DNA of 64,000 bases from Chromobacterium phragmitis (GCF_003325475.1 NZ_CP029495.1:1488001-1552000); one strand, 5' to 3'; positions 36,076 to 45,092 are shown, counted from the first letter of the stretch. Notes: generated by a model not told the origin, from the sequence alone. Program-made: numbers and translations.

Positions 36076-36816
36076 TTATAGATTTTTCAAATTAGTTCTA
36101 GCATTCACCAACGTCGCAGGATCTGTCTTTGCTGCGACTTGATGAATATATTTCCCGCCAAAATTTTCTGGAAAACCAACACCATTACACTGCAAAACCA
36201 AGAAGCTAGTAGGGCAGCCGATTAAAGACCCAATAAAATCATCGGGAGCAATGACATTACACAAATTCAACTTCAAAGACACAATTGACTGCCCACCATT
36301 CATAGCAGAATTCACGAGTGAATTACTATGACTATTTGGAGGTATGGGAGTTACTCCCTTAGCGGATGGCAATACAATATCGACTGAATTGATTTCCACC
36401 TGCCCACCTCGAAAGCAGCCAAATCGCCCAAGGACTGACTCCATATTCCCTGGATAATAATCTACTAATAGCCTTACTCTCGGCTGACGATCTGCTATTG
36501 ATCTTAGCCACAGATATCGCCCATCTACGTTTATACTTTTTTTAAGAACGTAGTCTTCCAACAAAACAACATCGCAAACGCCCCCCACAGGAGTCAAATC
36601 CAATGCTTTTTGCATTGATGCTAGCGGATTTTCCTTACCACCTACATTGCTATCCGATCCTGACAAAGCATCAACATAGTAGGTTCTTTTATTCTGAGGA
36701 ATAGTGGCTACAGCCCTCTCCACCGCCTTATCTATTTCCTGACGCTTCCCAATAAAGGTGCTGATCAAGCCATTCGTCGCCGTCACCAGCTCGGCAATCT
36801 TTCCTTCCAAACTCAT
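36076..36816 (-). CDS. Short AT-rich tail fibre or tip protein with beta-helix-like segment
   Basis: A 246-residue protein. The N-terminal 45 residues are helical (SLEGKIAELVTATNGLISTF), like a fibre attachment segment. Then TYYVDALSGSDSNVGGKENP with ASMQKALDLTPVGGVCDVVL resembles the start of right-handed parallel beta-helix domains. It ends with NARTNLKNL. Base composition is clearly more AT-rich than its neighbours (36080-36780), a sign of recent acquisition. AGGGG lies 6 bases before ATG 36816; ATG 36822 is in frame but too close. A putative chaperone follows 3 bp downstream. Confidence 0.65.
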   Translation of the reverse strand: MSLEGKIAELVTATNGLISTFIGKRQEIDKAVERAVATIPQNKRTYYVDALSGSDSNVGGKENPLASMQKALDLTPVGGVCDVVLLEDYVLKKSINVDGRYLWLRSIADRQPRVRLLVDYYPGNMESVLGRFGCFRGGQVEINSVDIVLPSAKGVTPIPPNSHSNSLVNSAMNGGQSIVSLKLNLCNVIAPDDFIGSLIGCPTSFLVLQCNGVGFPENFGGKYIHQVAAKTDPATLVNARTNLKNL

Positions 36817-36916
36817 AGTCATCCCCTGAGGTTAGGTACATCAAAACGGTGCGATATCCTGACGATGCCGGCGAAACTCCATCCAAACTCGGCTCGCCAT
36901 GTTTATGTATTGGTAT

Positions 36917-37663
36917 TCAACCTGCCTGCAGCGCCAGCTTGCGTTGCAAGATGGCTTGAGCCTGCTCCTGGCTGCGCAGCCAGTCGTCGCGGGTCACTCC
37001 GCGCCGGGATTCGTCGATCTGCGCGGCGGCGAAAGCCGCCATCCATTCCTGCCACTCCAGGCGCGCGGCCTGCTGCTGGGCCTCCATCCGGGACAGCTGC
37101 TGTTGCAGCAGGTCCAACTGGCGGCTGAATGTCCGTTGCTGCCTATCTTGCAGCTGGAGCAGGTCGTCCCGCGCCACGCCGCGGCCGGATTCGTCGATCT
37201 GGGCGGCGGCCAGCGCCGCCAGCTCGCCCGCCAGCGCCAGATTCAGCCCCGCCCCGGTGGATTGCACGGTCACGCAGTCTGCCGGCACGCCGGACAGCGC
37301 CAGGTCGTAGGCCAGCAGCAGCTGCATGCCGGCCTGCTTGTAGGCCAGGGCCTGGGTCGGGTGGGACCAGATGGCCAGCGGCTGGCCGCCTTCCAGAATG
37401 AAAGCGACTTCGCGGATCCAGAATTCCTTGTCGTCGTCGGCCAGCGCGGTGAGATGCAGCTGGCGCGGGCCTTCGCTCTTGCCGTCGGCGATCGGGTAGC
37501 GGGCGCGCTCGCGCTTCAGCTTGGCCTGGCCGGCGCTGGGCGCGTAGCCCTCGTCGCCCAGCGCGACATGGGTGATCCGCAGCTGGACGCCGTCCTGGCT
37601 GGCCAGCTGGATGGCCTTTAGGCCGCTATCCAGAATGATGGGGATCAGCGGGGTGCTGCTCAT
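36917..37663 (-). CDS. Tail-collar fibre protein (DUF3751-like N-terminal head)
   Basis: A 248-residue protein. The N-terminal 150 residues (LIPIILDSGLKAIQLASQDG, RITHVALGDEGYAPSAGQAK, DDDKEFWIREVAFILEGGQP, AIWSHPTQALAYKQAGMQLL) match the baseplate-attaching head of P2 H-type fibres. The rest is Gln-rich coiled coil with two copies of AAQIDESxRGVxRDDxL, and no receptor tip is present. The following AT-rich gene may supply the tip. Its ATG overlaps the gpI stop (37660-37663). Confidence 0.8.
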   Translation of the reverse strand: MSSTPLIPIILDSGLKAIQLASQDGVQLRITHVALGDEGYAPSAGQAKLKRERARYPIADGKSEGPRQLHLTALADDDKEFWIREVAFILEGGQPLAIWSHPTQALAYKQAGMQLLLAYDLALSGVPADCVTVQSTGAGLNLALAGELAALAAAQIDESGRGVARDDLLQLQDRQQRTFSRQLDLLQQQLSRMEAQQQAARLEWQEWMAAFAAAQIDESRRGVTRDDWLRSQEQAQAILQRKLALQAG

Positions 37664-38361
37664 CGGTTTACCTCCATATTGGCGCGCACCACGGCCAGCG
37701 GCTGGATGGCCCCGGCCAGGCGCAGCGTTGCGAAAAACGGCTTGGCCGGCGGCGGCTCGCAGGCGGCTTCCACCCGCCGCAGCGCGCGGCCCTGCAAAGC
37801 GCCGGCCAGGCGCAGCGGCTGGTCGAACGCGGCGCCCAGCCGGAAGCGATAGGCGCTGCGCGCCGGTTTCACTTGGTCCACCATGCGCCGCAGGCGGCGA
37901 TACAGCTCGGCGTTCAGCACCGGTTCGCCCGGCATCAGGTTGTCATTGACCCAGGCCATCAGATCGAAGGTGTGGGGCTGGCCGGCCTGCTTTTCCTGCC
38001 ACCACTCGGTCAATTCCACCTGCACGCCCAGCACCCGGAACACCTCGTTCACCGCCCATGGCGTGCCCTTGTAGCGGTGCAGTTCGATCGCGCGCTTGAT
38101 CAGCTCGCGCTGTTGCGTCTCGCCGGCGGCCAGCAACCAGCCTTCGTCGCCGGACACGTGGAACTGCTCGGCCAGCAGCGGCAACAGCTTGGGCTGCGCG
38201 CAGTCCACCAGGTTGACCAGCAGATCCAGGGTGTCGAAGCAGCCTTGCGTCTGCGGATCGGCTTCGTCCGCACGCGGCACGCCCAGGCGGCGGGTCAGCT
38301 CGGCCAGCGGGCCGAAGCGCGCATCCCGCGCCAACAGGCCCGGCATCGCGTCCTTAGCCAT
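37660..38361 (-). CDS. Tail protein gpI, second paralogue
   Basis: A 233-residue gpI. It has LLARDARFGPLAELTRRLGV, then DLLVNLVDCAQPKLLPLLAEQFHVSGDEGW and LHRYKGTPWAVNEVFRVLGV. A C-terminal extension rich in RLAGALQGRALRR and FFATLRLAGAIQPLAVVRA follows. Its start overlaps the gpJ stop by 8 bp and its stop overlaps the collar fibre gene, so this copy holds the canonical J-I-H position. Confidence 0.88.
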   Translation of the reverse strand: MAKDAMPGLLARDARFGPLAELTRRLGVPRADEADPQTQGCFDTLDLLVNLVDCAQPKLLPLLAEQFHVSGDEGWLLAAGETQQRELIKRAIELHRYKGTPWAVNEVFRVLGVQVELTEWWQEKQAGQPHTFDLMAWVNDNLMPGEPVLNAELYRRLRRMVDQVKPARSAYRFRLGAAFDQPLRLAGALQGRALRRVEAACEPPPAKPFFATLRLAGAIQPLAVVRANMEVNR

Positions 38362-39520
38362 TGTCGAGGGTATCCAGGCTGATGCCGTCTACGCCGTTGA
38401 CGCAGCGCGCCCAGCCGTAGGACGGCACTTTGCGCGCGGCGGAGGGCTGTTTCAGATCCACCTGGTACACGCCCGGCACCGACAGCGCCGCCACCAGCTG
38501 CGAGGGCACGATGTCGTTGCCCAGCTGCGCCTGCTGGTTTTGCAGATAGGCCTGCAGCGAGTCCCGCGCGCGCTGCAGCACCTGTTTGGCGTCGGAGCCG
38601 GCGTAGAGCTGAAGGCTGGCCGCGACCTGATAGTCGAACGCCACCGGCGGCTTCACCAACACCTTGTCGGTCAGCGGCCGCACCCGGTCCGCGCTGCAGG
38701 TGTTGGCCACTTTTTGCAGCAAATCGGCACTGGGCAGGCCGCCGGCAGTCAACGGGTACAGCCACACCTCGCCCGGCTGCGGCACGTCCTCCGGCTTGCC
38801 GCCCTCCTCCATCTTGCCGGCGCTGATCACCGCCACATCGACGATGCTCTGGTCCGCGCGCAGCGCATGGTGGCGGTAGGCGGCGGCGCTGCCGGCCACG
38901 CTGAACGATTCCGGCGCCAGACGGATGCGCTGGCGCAGCCGCTCGTCGTCCTCGGCGTCGGCGCCGCCAGCGCTGACTTCCATGTTCTTCACCGTCACCG
39001 TCACGCGCAGATCGTCCACCAGCTGGCTGATGGCGCCCGGCTCCTGGCCATTGCCGTCCATGCCCGGCTCTACCGCCTGCACCGCCAGCGTCACCGACGT
39101 TTCCTGGTCTGGCAGAATCCTCGCCTTGGCCTGCTCCAGCGTCTGGAACTGGATGTCGCCGCGGCCGGCCACCAGGGTTTTCGGCTCGATCACCACGTCT
39201 TGCGGCTGGCCCGGCGCGAAGGTGAAGGTCACCTTGCAGCGCGCAGGCTGCGCCGGCAATCGGGCCACGCCCACCAGCTCGCCCAGGTAATCCAGCATCG
39301 GCGCGCGGGCGAAGGCCAACAGGTTTTGCCGGCCGGCGTCGTTGAAGGCGGCGCGGGCCACGCTTTCGCGGTAGGCGATCAAGTCGATCAGCAGCCGCTC
39401 CACCTGGCCCGGATACAGCGTCTTGCCGGCCATGTTCTGGTAGGCAGTGATCAACTCATTGGTGATTTTCTGCGGATCGTCGTCGATAAACTTGGGAAGA
39501 TCGGTCATCGTCTGGTTCAT
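38354..39520 (-). CDS. Baseplate wedge protein gpJ
   Basis: A 388-residue gpJ-like wedge protein with PGQVERLLIDLIAYRESVAR, NLLAFARAPMLDYLGELVGV, and GADAEDDERLRQRIRLAPESFSVAGS. Its partner gpW lies 25 bp upstream and gpI overlaps downstream. GAGGA precedes ATG 39520; ATG 39508 (MTDLPKFID) is an alternative. Confidence 0.93.
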   Translation of the reverse strand: MNQTMTDLPKFIDDDPQKITNELITAYQNMAGKTLYPGQVERLLIDLIAYRESVARAAFNDAGRQNLLAFARAPMLDYLGELVGVARLPAQPARCKVTFTFAPGQPQDVVIEPKTLVAGRGDIQFQTLEQAKARILPDQETSVTLAVQAVEPGMDGNGQEPGAISQLVDDLRVTVTVKNMEVSAGGADAEDDERLRQRIRLAPESFSVAGSAAAYRHHALRADQSIVDVAVISAGKMEEGGKPEDVPQPGEVWLYPLTAGGLPSADLLQKVANTCSADRVRPLTDKVLVKPPVAFDYQVAASLQLYAGSDAKQVLQRARDSLQAYLQNQQAQLGNDIVPSQLVAALSVPGVYQVDLKQPSAARKVPSYGWARCVNGVDGISLDTLDNG

Positions 39521-39545
39521 TGCGCTTATCCTCTATCTGTCTGGC

Positions 39546-39938
39546 TCACAGCCTGAGTTCGGTTTCGCGGATCACGCCGTCGGCCAGCTTCCATTGCGCG
39601 CACAGGTGAGCGCTGCCGTCGGCCGCGACGCTGAACAGCACCTTCAGCAACTGGACGCGCGGCTCGCCGTGCAGCGGATGGCTGATCGCCGCCACCGCCT
39701 CCCTCACCACATGCGGCCGGGCCCGGTCTACGGGGTAGTCCAGATAGCGGAACAGATCGCTGCCAAACTCCGGCCGCAGCGGATCGCTGCCCTTGGGCGT
39801 GCCCAGGATGATCCGCAGCGCCTGGTGGATGTCGTCCAGGTTTTCCACGATGTCGGCGACATTGGCGCCGGGCTTGGCGCCGCTAGGCTGCAGCGCCGGT
39901 TGCCAGTGCAGGGATGAGATGTCGGTTAGCTGTGTCAT
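39546..39938 (-). CDS. Baseplate protein gpW (GPW/gp25 family)
   Basis: A 130-residue protein with the gp25-like core: IVENLDDIHQALRIILGTPKGSDPLRPEFGSD, then FRYLDYPVD and VVREAVAAISHPLHGEPRVQL. Proteins of this family link sheath to baseplate wedge. It is followed closely by gpJ. Confidence 0.93.
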   Translation of the reverse strand: MTQLTDISSLHWQPALQPSGAKPGANVADIVENLDDIHQALRIILGTPKGSDPLRPEFGSDLFRYLDYPVDRARPHVVREAVAAISHPLHGEPRVQLLKVLFSVAADGSAHLCAQWKLADGVIRETELRL

Positions 39939-39974
39939 GGTGTCTATGGTGCCAAAGCGCCGCGGACGCGGCTT

Positions 39975-40712
39975 TTAAAGGGATTTAGGGAAAAAGTCGA
40001 AGGCGCGGGGATAGAGGGTGACCGCCTCTCGGCACGGCAGCGCCATGCCCCAGCGCAGCGGCGCCTGCCCATCCAGCCGCTCGCGCCGCCACGGCAGGAT
40101 GGAGGCGGTTTCCGCGACGCCGTGGGCCGCGGCCAGCCGCAGCGGGCCTTGCCGCGCCAGGCCGCGCAGCGCCCGCGGGTAGACACTGGCCACCTCGCCG
40201 CCTGCGGAAACCGCGGCGACGGCGGGCAGCCGCTCATGCAGCTCCACCCGCAAATCCAGGCTCTCCAGCCGGGAGCGGGCGTTGCGGTACTGGTCCAGCA
40301 TCTGCCGCAGCGCTTGATAGGCGGCTTCGCCCAGGCCGCGGCCGGACAAGTCGAGATCCACCTTGAAATGGAAGGGCCGGCCCTGGTACTCGAACCACTC
40401 GCTGACGCGGCCGTCCAGGTCCAGCGTGGCCAGCACCTGCCGCAGCGCCCAGCGGGTGCCTTTGTAGCGGTGCAGCGCTATCGCCTGCTTGATCAGATCG
40501 CGCCGCTGCGCGTCGCCGGCGGCCAGTTGCCAGCCTTCGTCTCCGGCCACGTGCAGCTGCTCGGCCAGCAGGGGCAGAAAATCGGCCTCCACCTGGTCCA
40601 CCAGGTAAACCAGGAAAGGCGCCAGATCGATGCGTTGCAAGCGCCGGCTCAGCTCGGCCGGCAACGACAGCCGCGTGTCGCCGGCCAGCACATTGGGAGT
40701 GATGTCGGTCAT
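39975..40712 (-). CDS. Tail protein gpI, first paralogue (between fibre module 1 and gpW)
   Basis: A 245-residue gpI-like protein. It contains VLAGDTRLSLPAELSRRLQR, then LVYLVDQVEADFLPLLAEQLHVAGDEGW and LHRYKGTRWALRQVLATLDL. A C-terminal domain of about 90 residues ends AVTLYPRAFDFFPKSL. It lies upstream of gpW, an unusual place because gpI normally follows gpJ. AAGG precedes ATG 40712. Confidence 0.83.
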   Translation of the reverse strand: MTDITPNVLAGDTRLSLPAELSRRLQRIDLAPFLVYLVDQVEADFLPLLAEQLHVAGDEGWQLAAGDAQRRDLIKQAIALHRYKGTRWALRQVLATLDLDGRVSEWFEYQGRPFHFKVDLDLSGRGLGEAAYQALRQMLDQYRNARSRLESLDLRVELHERLPAVAAVSAGGEVASVYPRALRGLARQGPLRLAAAHGVAETASILPWRRERLDGQAPLRWGMALPCREAVTLYPRAFDFFPKSL

Positions 40713-40798
40713 CGGATAACCTTGGGAAGGGCGCGCCGACCGAATGGCCGGGCATGGGGAAAACAGAGAACCGGCGGCGCGCGGCCGCCGGCCGGGGA

Positions 40799-41398
40799 TC
40801 AGACGCCCCGGGAGAACAGCTTGAAAGAGGAATGCCAGAAGCCGCCGGCATGGGCCGCGTCGCCTGCCGGCTCGGCCAACGCGTCCGGCGACTCGGCCAG
40901 CTGCCGCAGCTTGGCCAGCGCGTCCTCGGCCGCCGCGCGGGCGGCATCGGCGTCGGCCGCGTTGCGCACCGCCTCCTTGCCCGCCAGGCGCAGCGCGCGG
41001 ATCGCGGCCAGGGCCTGGCCGCCGGCCGCGGCCTTGGCCAGAATGCCGTCGGCGGCATCCTTGCCGGACAGGCCCTTGGCGTCGGCCCAGGCTTTCACCA
41101 TAGGCGGCGCGTCGCCCTTGCAGCCGCCGTCTTTATAGGACTGGGCCTCGGCGGCGGCCTGCCGGTATTCCAACGCGCGCAGCTCGCTGCCGACATACAG
41201 CTGGCTGGCGGCGTCGGCGGCGGCGTCGATCTCCCGCAGCAGGCGCGGCAACAGCTGCGCCGGGCTTTCCGCCGGCGCCGGTGAGTTTCCATGGCCCAGC
41301 CAGGCTTGGTAATCGGCCCAAAAACGATGGCCTTGCGGAATATGCGCGCCGTCTGCGATGCGGATGATCACATCCGCGCGATCGCTCAATTGATACAT
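40799..41398 (-). CDS. Putative tail fibre chaperone following fibre module 1
   Basis: A 199-residue protein starting MYQLSDRADVIIRIADGAHI, then QGHRFWADYQAWLGHGNSPA, and an alpha-helical C-terminal region shared with the 157-residue protein at 35599-36072. It directly follows the 638-residue fibre gene. ATG 41398 has GGAG 9 bases upstream; an ATG at 41413, abutting the fibre stop, is also in frame. The role as fibre chaperone is inferred from position. Confidence 0.65.
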   Translation of the reverse strand: MYQLSDRADVIIRIADGAHIPQGHRFWADYQAWLGHGNSPAPAESPAQLLPRLLREIDAAADAASQLYVGSELRALEYRQAAAEAQSYKDGGCKGDAPPMVKAWADAKGLSGKDAADGILAKAAAGGQALAAIRALRLAGKEAVRNAADADAARAAAEDALAKLRQLAESPDALAEPAGDAAHAGGFWHSSFKLFSRGV

Positions 41399-41413
41399 GG
41401 TCTTGTTCTCCAT

Positions 41414-43330
41414 TTACAGTTCGGCGTCGGCAGTCCAGCGGGACTGTATGATTGCATCATTCGCATTCGATGGAATAAAAGCTGCGGCACCACAAGTAAA
41501 ACCATCCATCAGCTTGTCTTGATTGGTGTTGTAAATCAGTCCGATGCCAGCCACATCCGGAGTGGGCGATCCATTGTTAGTAGCAATCCCTTGACCTGGC
41601 ACGCCAGTAACCGGATGTCTGAATGCAATGGCGGGAAAAGTTCTTTTGCTTTGCTTGAAAGACACCCATCCAACACTGTCATCCCCGCCCATATAGCGGG
41701 CCACCGCGTAGCCGGTCTCGTAATAACGCTGGCACAACGCTAACTCCTCTCCAGGCAAGCGCCGCTCAAACGGCGTCGCCACCGGCCCCTCCTCCAACTG
41801 CACCTGGGCGATGTCGAACGCGCCGGTTTGCGCGGCGGCGATGGCATTCAACTCAGGAAGCGCATCGCTATACGAAAGGCCGATAAACACGCTCAGACAA
41901 TCATCGCCTTGGCTACCAATGGCACGCCCCTGCAAGCTGGGCGAGGTGAATGTGAAACTGAAACGCTGCCAAGCACTGCTCAGATTTGCCGCTGTGCTAT
42001 TCAACGCGCGGTTTTTGACCGCCTCGACATAAGGCGCGCTGAACCACTGCTCGACATAAGCCAAGATGGAGCAAGGCTTGTCGGCTTTGGCCCAGAAGCT
42101 CAACGTCAGCTGCTTGCCGGAAAAACGGCGCAGGCTCTCGACGCGCTGGTTGATCTGGCAGTATTCCCGGACCTTGGATGAAGGGGCCTTGGCCAAGGTT
42201 AAACGCAGAAAAGAAGTGGCTCCGCCAAGCGCCTCGGTATCCGCTACGCTGGCATCCATCTTTGCCATCGTCACCCCAGGCAAGCCACTACCCAAATCCA
42301 TCAGCCAGCGATCAGCGGAACCGTATCCGGTTGTCGTCTGGCTCAAGCCGCGCTGCCAAATGTCGAAGCCGCCATTGATCAGCAAATTGCGCCGGTAAGC
42401 CTGCACCGGGAAGGTCTGCGCCGGATCGAAGGCCACCAGTTGCGAGCCGCCCAGCACCTCGCCGCGCGCGCCCACCGTCACCCGGTTGTAGCTGCCGGCG
42501 GACACGCCGGTGTGGCCGGAAACCCGTTCGAAGGACAACGGCGTCTTGCCCAGCGTTACCGGCGCGCCGGCGTCCAGCAATTGCCAGATCGAGCCGCCGT
42601 TGGCCGCGCCCTGCTCCACCGCGACGAACAGCCCCGGCGTCACTTCCAGGCTGATGTCGGCGTCGGCGGCGCGCGCCCAGTTGCCGGCGCCGGCCACATA
42701 GATGCCGTTGTCGGCGCCGGCGGCCTGGTTCTTGACCAGCACCCGGTCGCCCAGCTGCAGCGCGACGCCGTCCACCGTCTGCAGGCCGGTCAGCGCGACG
42801 GGGCCGGTGGTGGCGGCGCGGACCGACGGCTTGCCGTCCAGCTTGGCCAGCTCCTCGGCGATGCGTTGATCGACGCTGCCGCGGGTGGCCAGCACCACGC
42901 TCGGGTCCACCATCAGCGTCACCGCCGCGGCATTGGACACTTCCAGGATCATCCGCACGTAAAGCTGCTTGTTGGCGCCGTCGGCCAGCACCGGCTTGTA
43001 GCTCTCCGGGAACTTGCCCACCGCGAACAGCGCGCCGTCGGCGTCGAACACGCCCACTTCGCGGATGGTGAAGCCGCCCACCTGGTCCGGGATCACCAGC
43101 TCGGCCACGATCCAGTTGGGATTGGCCGGGTCGGTGGACAGGTGGTTGAGGCCGGCGCGCCAGGCCTCGCTCTTCAGCGCGGTCTGGCTTTCGCTAGGCG
43201 TGTAATACGCGCCGCCATCGCCCTCGCCCACCGCCATCTGGCTGAGCTTCAGCGGCGCGCCGCCGCTGGCGGCGGCAGCCAGCTTGGCCTTGCCGACGGC
43301 GGTGAGCAGGGTGAAGAAATCGTTGTTCAT
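41414..43330 (-). CDS. Large tail fibre protein with carbohydrate-binding-like C-terminus (fibre module 1)
   Basis: A 638-residue fibre. The N-terminal head (residues about 1-150: TAVGKAKLAAAASGGAPLKL, GFTIREVGVFDADGALFAVG, KQLYVRMILEVSNAAAVTLM) is DUF3751-like and attaches to the baseplate. A middle with VNxxxADNGIYVAGAGNW and GSYNRVTVGARGEVLGGSQL follows. The C-terminal 300 residues (NLLINGGFDIWQRGLSQTTT, LTLSFWAKADKPCSIL, FDIAQVQLEEGPVATPFERR) resemble phage tip domains with a CBM-like jelly roll. The first ATG at 43333 is too close to GGAG, so ATG 43330 is used. Confidence 0.88.
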   Translation of the reverse strand: MNNDFFTLLTAVGKAKLAAAASGGAPLKLSQMAVGEGDGGAYYTPSESQTALKSEAWRAGLNHLSTDPANPNWIVAELVIPDQVGGFTIREVGVFDADGALFAVGKFPESYKPVLADGANKQLYVRMILEVSNAAAVTLMVDPSVVLATRGSVDQRIAEELAKLDGKPSVRAATTGPVALTGLQTVDGVALQLGDRVLVKNQAAGADNGIYVAGAGNWARAADADISLEVTPGLFVAVEQGAANGGSIWQLLDAGAPVTLGKTPLSFERVSGHTGVSAGSYNRVTVGARGEVLGGSQLVAFDPAQTFPVQAYRRNLLINGGFDIWQRGLSQTTTGYGSADRWLMDLGSGLPGVTMAKMDASVADTEALGGATSFLRLTLAKAPSSKVREYCQINQRVESLRRFSGKQLTLSFWAKADKPCSILAYVEQWFSAPYVEAVKNRALNSTAANLSSAWQRFSFTFTSPSLQGRAIGSQGDDCLSVFIGLSYSDALPELNAIAAAQTGAFDIAQVQLEEGPVATPFERRLPGEELALCQRYYETGYAVARYMGGDDSVGWVSFKQSKRTFPAIAFRHPVTGVPGQGIATNNGSPTPDVAGIGLIYNTNQDKLMDGFTCGAAAFIPSNANDAIIQSRWTADAEL

Positions 43331-43371
43331 CATGGTCTCCAGTCAAACTGCGAATAAGATGGCGCCGCGGC

Positions 43372-44049
43372 TCAGAGCGGCGGGCTAGTCGGGCCGTGCG
43401 CGCCCATGTGGTTGTGTCCCACCAGGCTCTTGCCGCTGGCCGTGACGTCGCCGCTGACGCTGACGCTGCCGCTCACCGTGGCCCCGCCGCCGCCGGACAC
43501 CGCCAGGCCGCCCTGGCCGGCGATCGCCCCCTGCACGGTCAGCGTGCCGCTGATCTCGGTGGCCGGCGCGTCGATGCTGACCTTGCTCCCGGCCTTGACG
43601 GTGACGGTCTGGCCGCCATCTATCGTGATGCTGGAAGCCGCCTTGATCTGCACATCGGCCAGGGTATCCACCACTACATGCTTGATGCCGCCGCTGACGG
43701 TCAGCTGGTTCTGCCGCCGGTCGTATTCCAGCACCGCGCCGTCGGCGAAGCGGCGCTGCCATTTCTCCTGGCTCGCCACCGGCACCGCGTCCGCCTCGGA
43801 GTAGATCGCGCCCAATACCACGCCGTCTTCGCCGCGGGCGTCCATCAACACCGCCACCTGCTCGCCGACATCCGGCAGCCAGTAGTCCTTGTCTTTCAGG
43901 CTTTTGCGGCTGAGCACCGGCAGCCAAGCGGTGAGCAGTTGGCCCAGCTCCGGCAGCCGCACCCGCACCCGCTGGGTGGGGGCGTCATGCTCGGCCACGC
44001 TGCCGAATTTCAGCGTGGCCAGCGCGTCTGGCAGGGAAACATCGTTCAT
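43372..44049 (-). CDS. Central spike / baseplate assembly protein gpV
   Basis: A 225-residue gpV-like spike. An OB-fold N-terminal domain (RVRVRLPELGQLLTAWLPVL, KDYWLPDVGEQVAVLMD, GVVLGAIYSEADAVP) precedes a repetitive beta-helix (SGTLTVQGAIAGQG, SGSVSVSGDVTASGKS). The apex LVGHNHMGAHGP keeps the HxH pattern that holds iron in P2 gpV. It forms the membrane-piercing tip. It overlaps the gpD stop by 4 bp. Confidence 0.93.
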   Translation of the reverse strand: MNDVSLPDALATLKFGSVAEHDAPTQRVRVRLPELGQLLTAWLPVLSRKSLKDKDYWLPDVGEQVAVLMDARGEDGVVLGAIYSEADAVPVASQEKWQRRFADGAVLEYDRRQNQLTVSGGIKHVVVDTLADVQIKAASSITIDGGQTVTVKAGSKVSIDAPATEISGTLTVQGAIAGQGGLAVSGGGGATVSGSVSVSGDVTASGKSLVGHNHMGAHGPTSPPL

Positions 44050-45092
44050 TTTTTCTCCTTGGCCGCGGCGGGCGCCGCGCGTTTCAGGTCCAGTTCGCAG
44101 ATGTAGCCCTCTTGCCGCGACAGCCGGTGGCGGGCGCGCTCGATCAGGTAGCGGCCGGACAGCTTGCCGAAGCCCGCCAGCTCGATGTTGCGGCCGGCCG
44201 CCAGCTGCGGCGAGCCGTCCAGGGTGACGCTCATCTCGGTGCGCGCCAGCTGGCGGCGCTCCATCTCGGCCTTGGCCTGCACCAGCGCCTGCGCGCGCCC
44301 GCCGGATTTGCGGGTGAGCTTGACCACATCGGCGCTGCTGGCCTTACCGCCGGGCGATCGCGCGTCGGCGCCCACCCGCGCCGTCTGCAGCTTGCGCTTG
44401 TGCGGGTCGTGGTAGCTGACCTCCACCGCGCTGGGTACTTGCGACAGCTGGTCGCGCGCGCGCCAGGAGATCAGGTCGGACGGCGCGTAGCGGCGCACGC
44501 TGGCCGACTCCACCAGCTCGGCGCGCTTCCAGAACACCAGCTTGCGGTTGTTGTCCATCACCTTGCAGACATAGCCGTAATGGCTGGACACCCGCTGCAG
44601 GAACTGCAGGTCGGTCTCGTGGTACTGGGTCAGGCGCTCGATGTCCACCGCCTCGATCTTGCCCTCCAGCTTCATGCCATGGCGCTTGGCGATGCGCTGG
44701 GCCAGCGCCTGCAGCGTCAGCTTGTCGTAGGCGCGGCCCTCCGGCGTGCGCAGCGGATGCTGGACCCCGGTGGCCAGCGCGCGGATGTGGACCACGGACG
44801 GCGGCGCGCTGTAATTGACCTCGTCCACGTCGAAGCTGCCCAACGCCGCCAGCGCCGCGCCGCGGTAGCCCAGCTTGAAGTCCAGCGTGGCCCCCTTGTC
44901 CGGGTACCAGCCGTTCAGCCAGCGGCCGTCGCAGTCCTCCAACTCCACCTCCAGCTCGTCCGACTCGCCGGACAGATGGTCGGTGTAGCTGATGTTGAGC
45001 GCGTACTGGGCAATGTCGGCGGTGATGGACTTGCCGTTGTAGCTGAGCTCGAACACCGGCGCCGCCACATCCTGGATGCGGCTGTCCATCAT
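44046..45092 (-). CDS. Baseplate hub protein gpD (late control D-like)
   Basis: A 348-residue gpD/gp27-type hub protein. Landmarks are FELSYNGKSITADIAQYALN, DHLSGESDELEVELEDCDGRW, RIAKRHGMKLEGKI, and TQYHETDLQFLQRVSSHYGY, the last highly typical. It sits between tail tube and spike. The start is ATGATG at 45092, overlapping the gpX stop. Confidence 0.93.
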   Translation of the reverse strand: MMDSRIQDVAAPVFELSYNGKSITADIAQYALNISYTDHLSGESDELEVELEDCDGRWLNGWYPDKGATLDFKLGYRGAALAALGSFDVDEVNYSAPPSVVHIRALATGVQHPLRTPEGRAYDKLTLQALAQRIAKRHGMKLEGKIEAVDIERLTQYHETDLQFLQRVSSHYGYVCKVMDNNRKLVFWKRAELVESASVRRYAPSDLISWRARDQLSQVPSAVEVSYHDPHKRKLQTARVGADARSPGGKASSADVVKLTRKSGGRAQALVQAKAEMERRQLARTEMSVTLDGSPQLAAGRNIELAGFGKLSGRYLIERARHRLSRQEGYICELDLKRAAPAAAKEKK

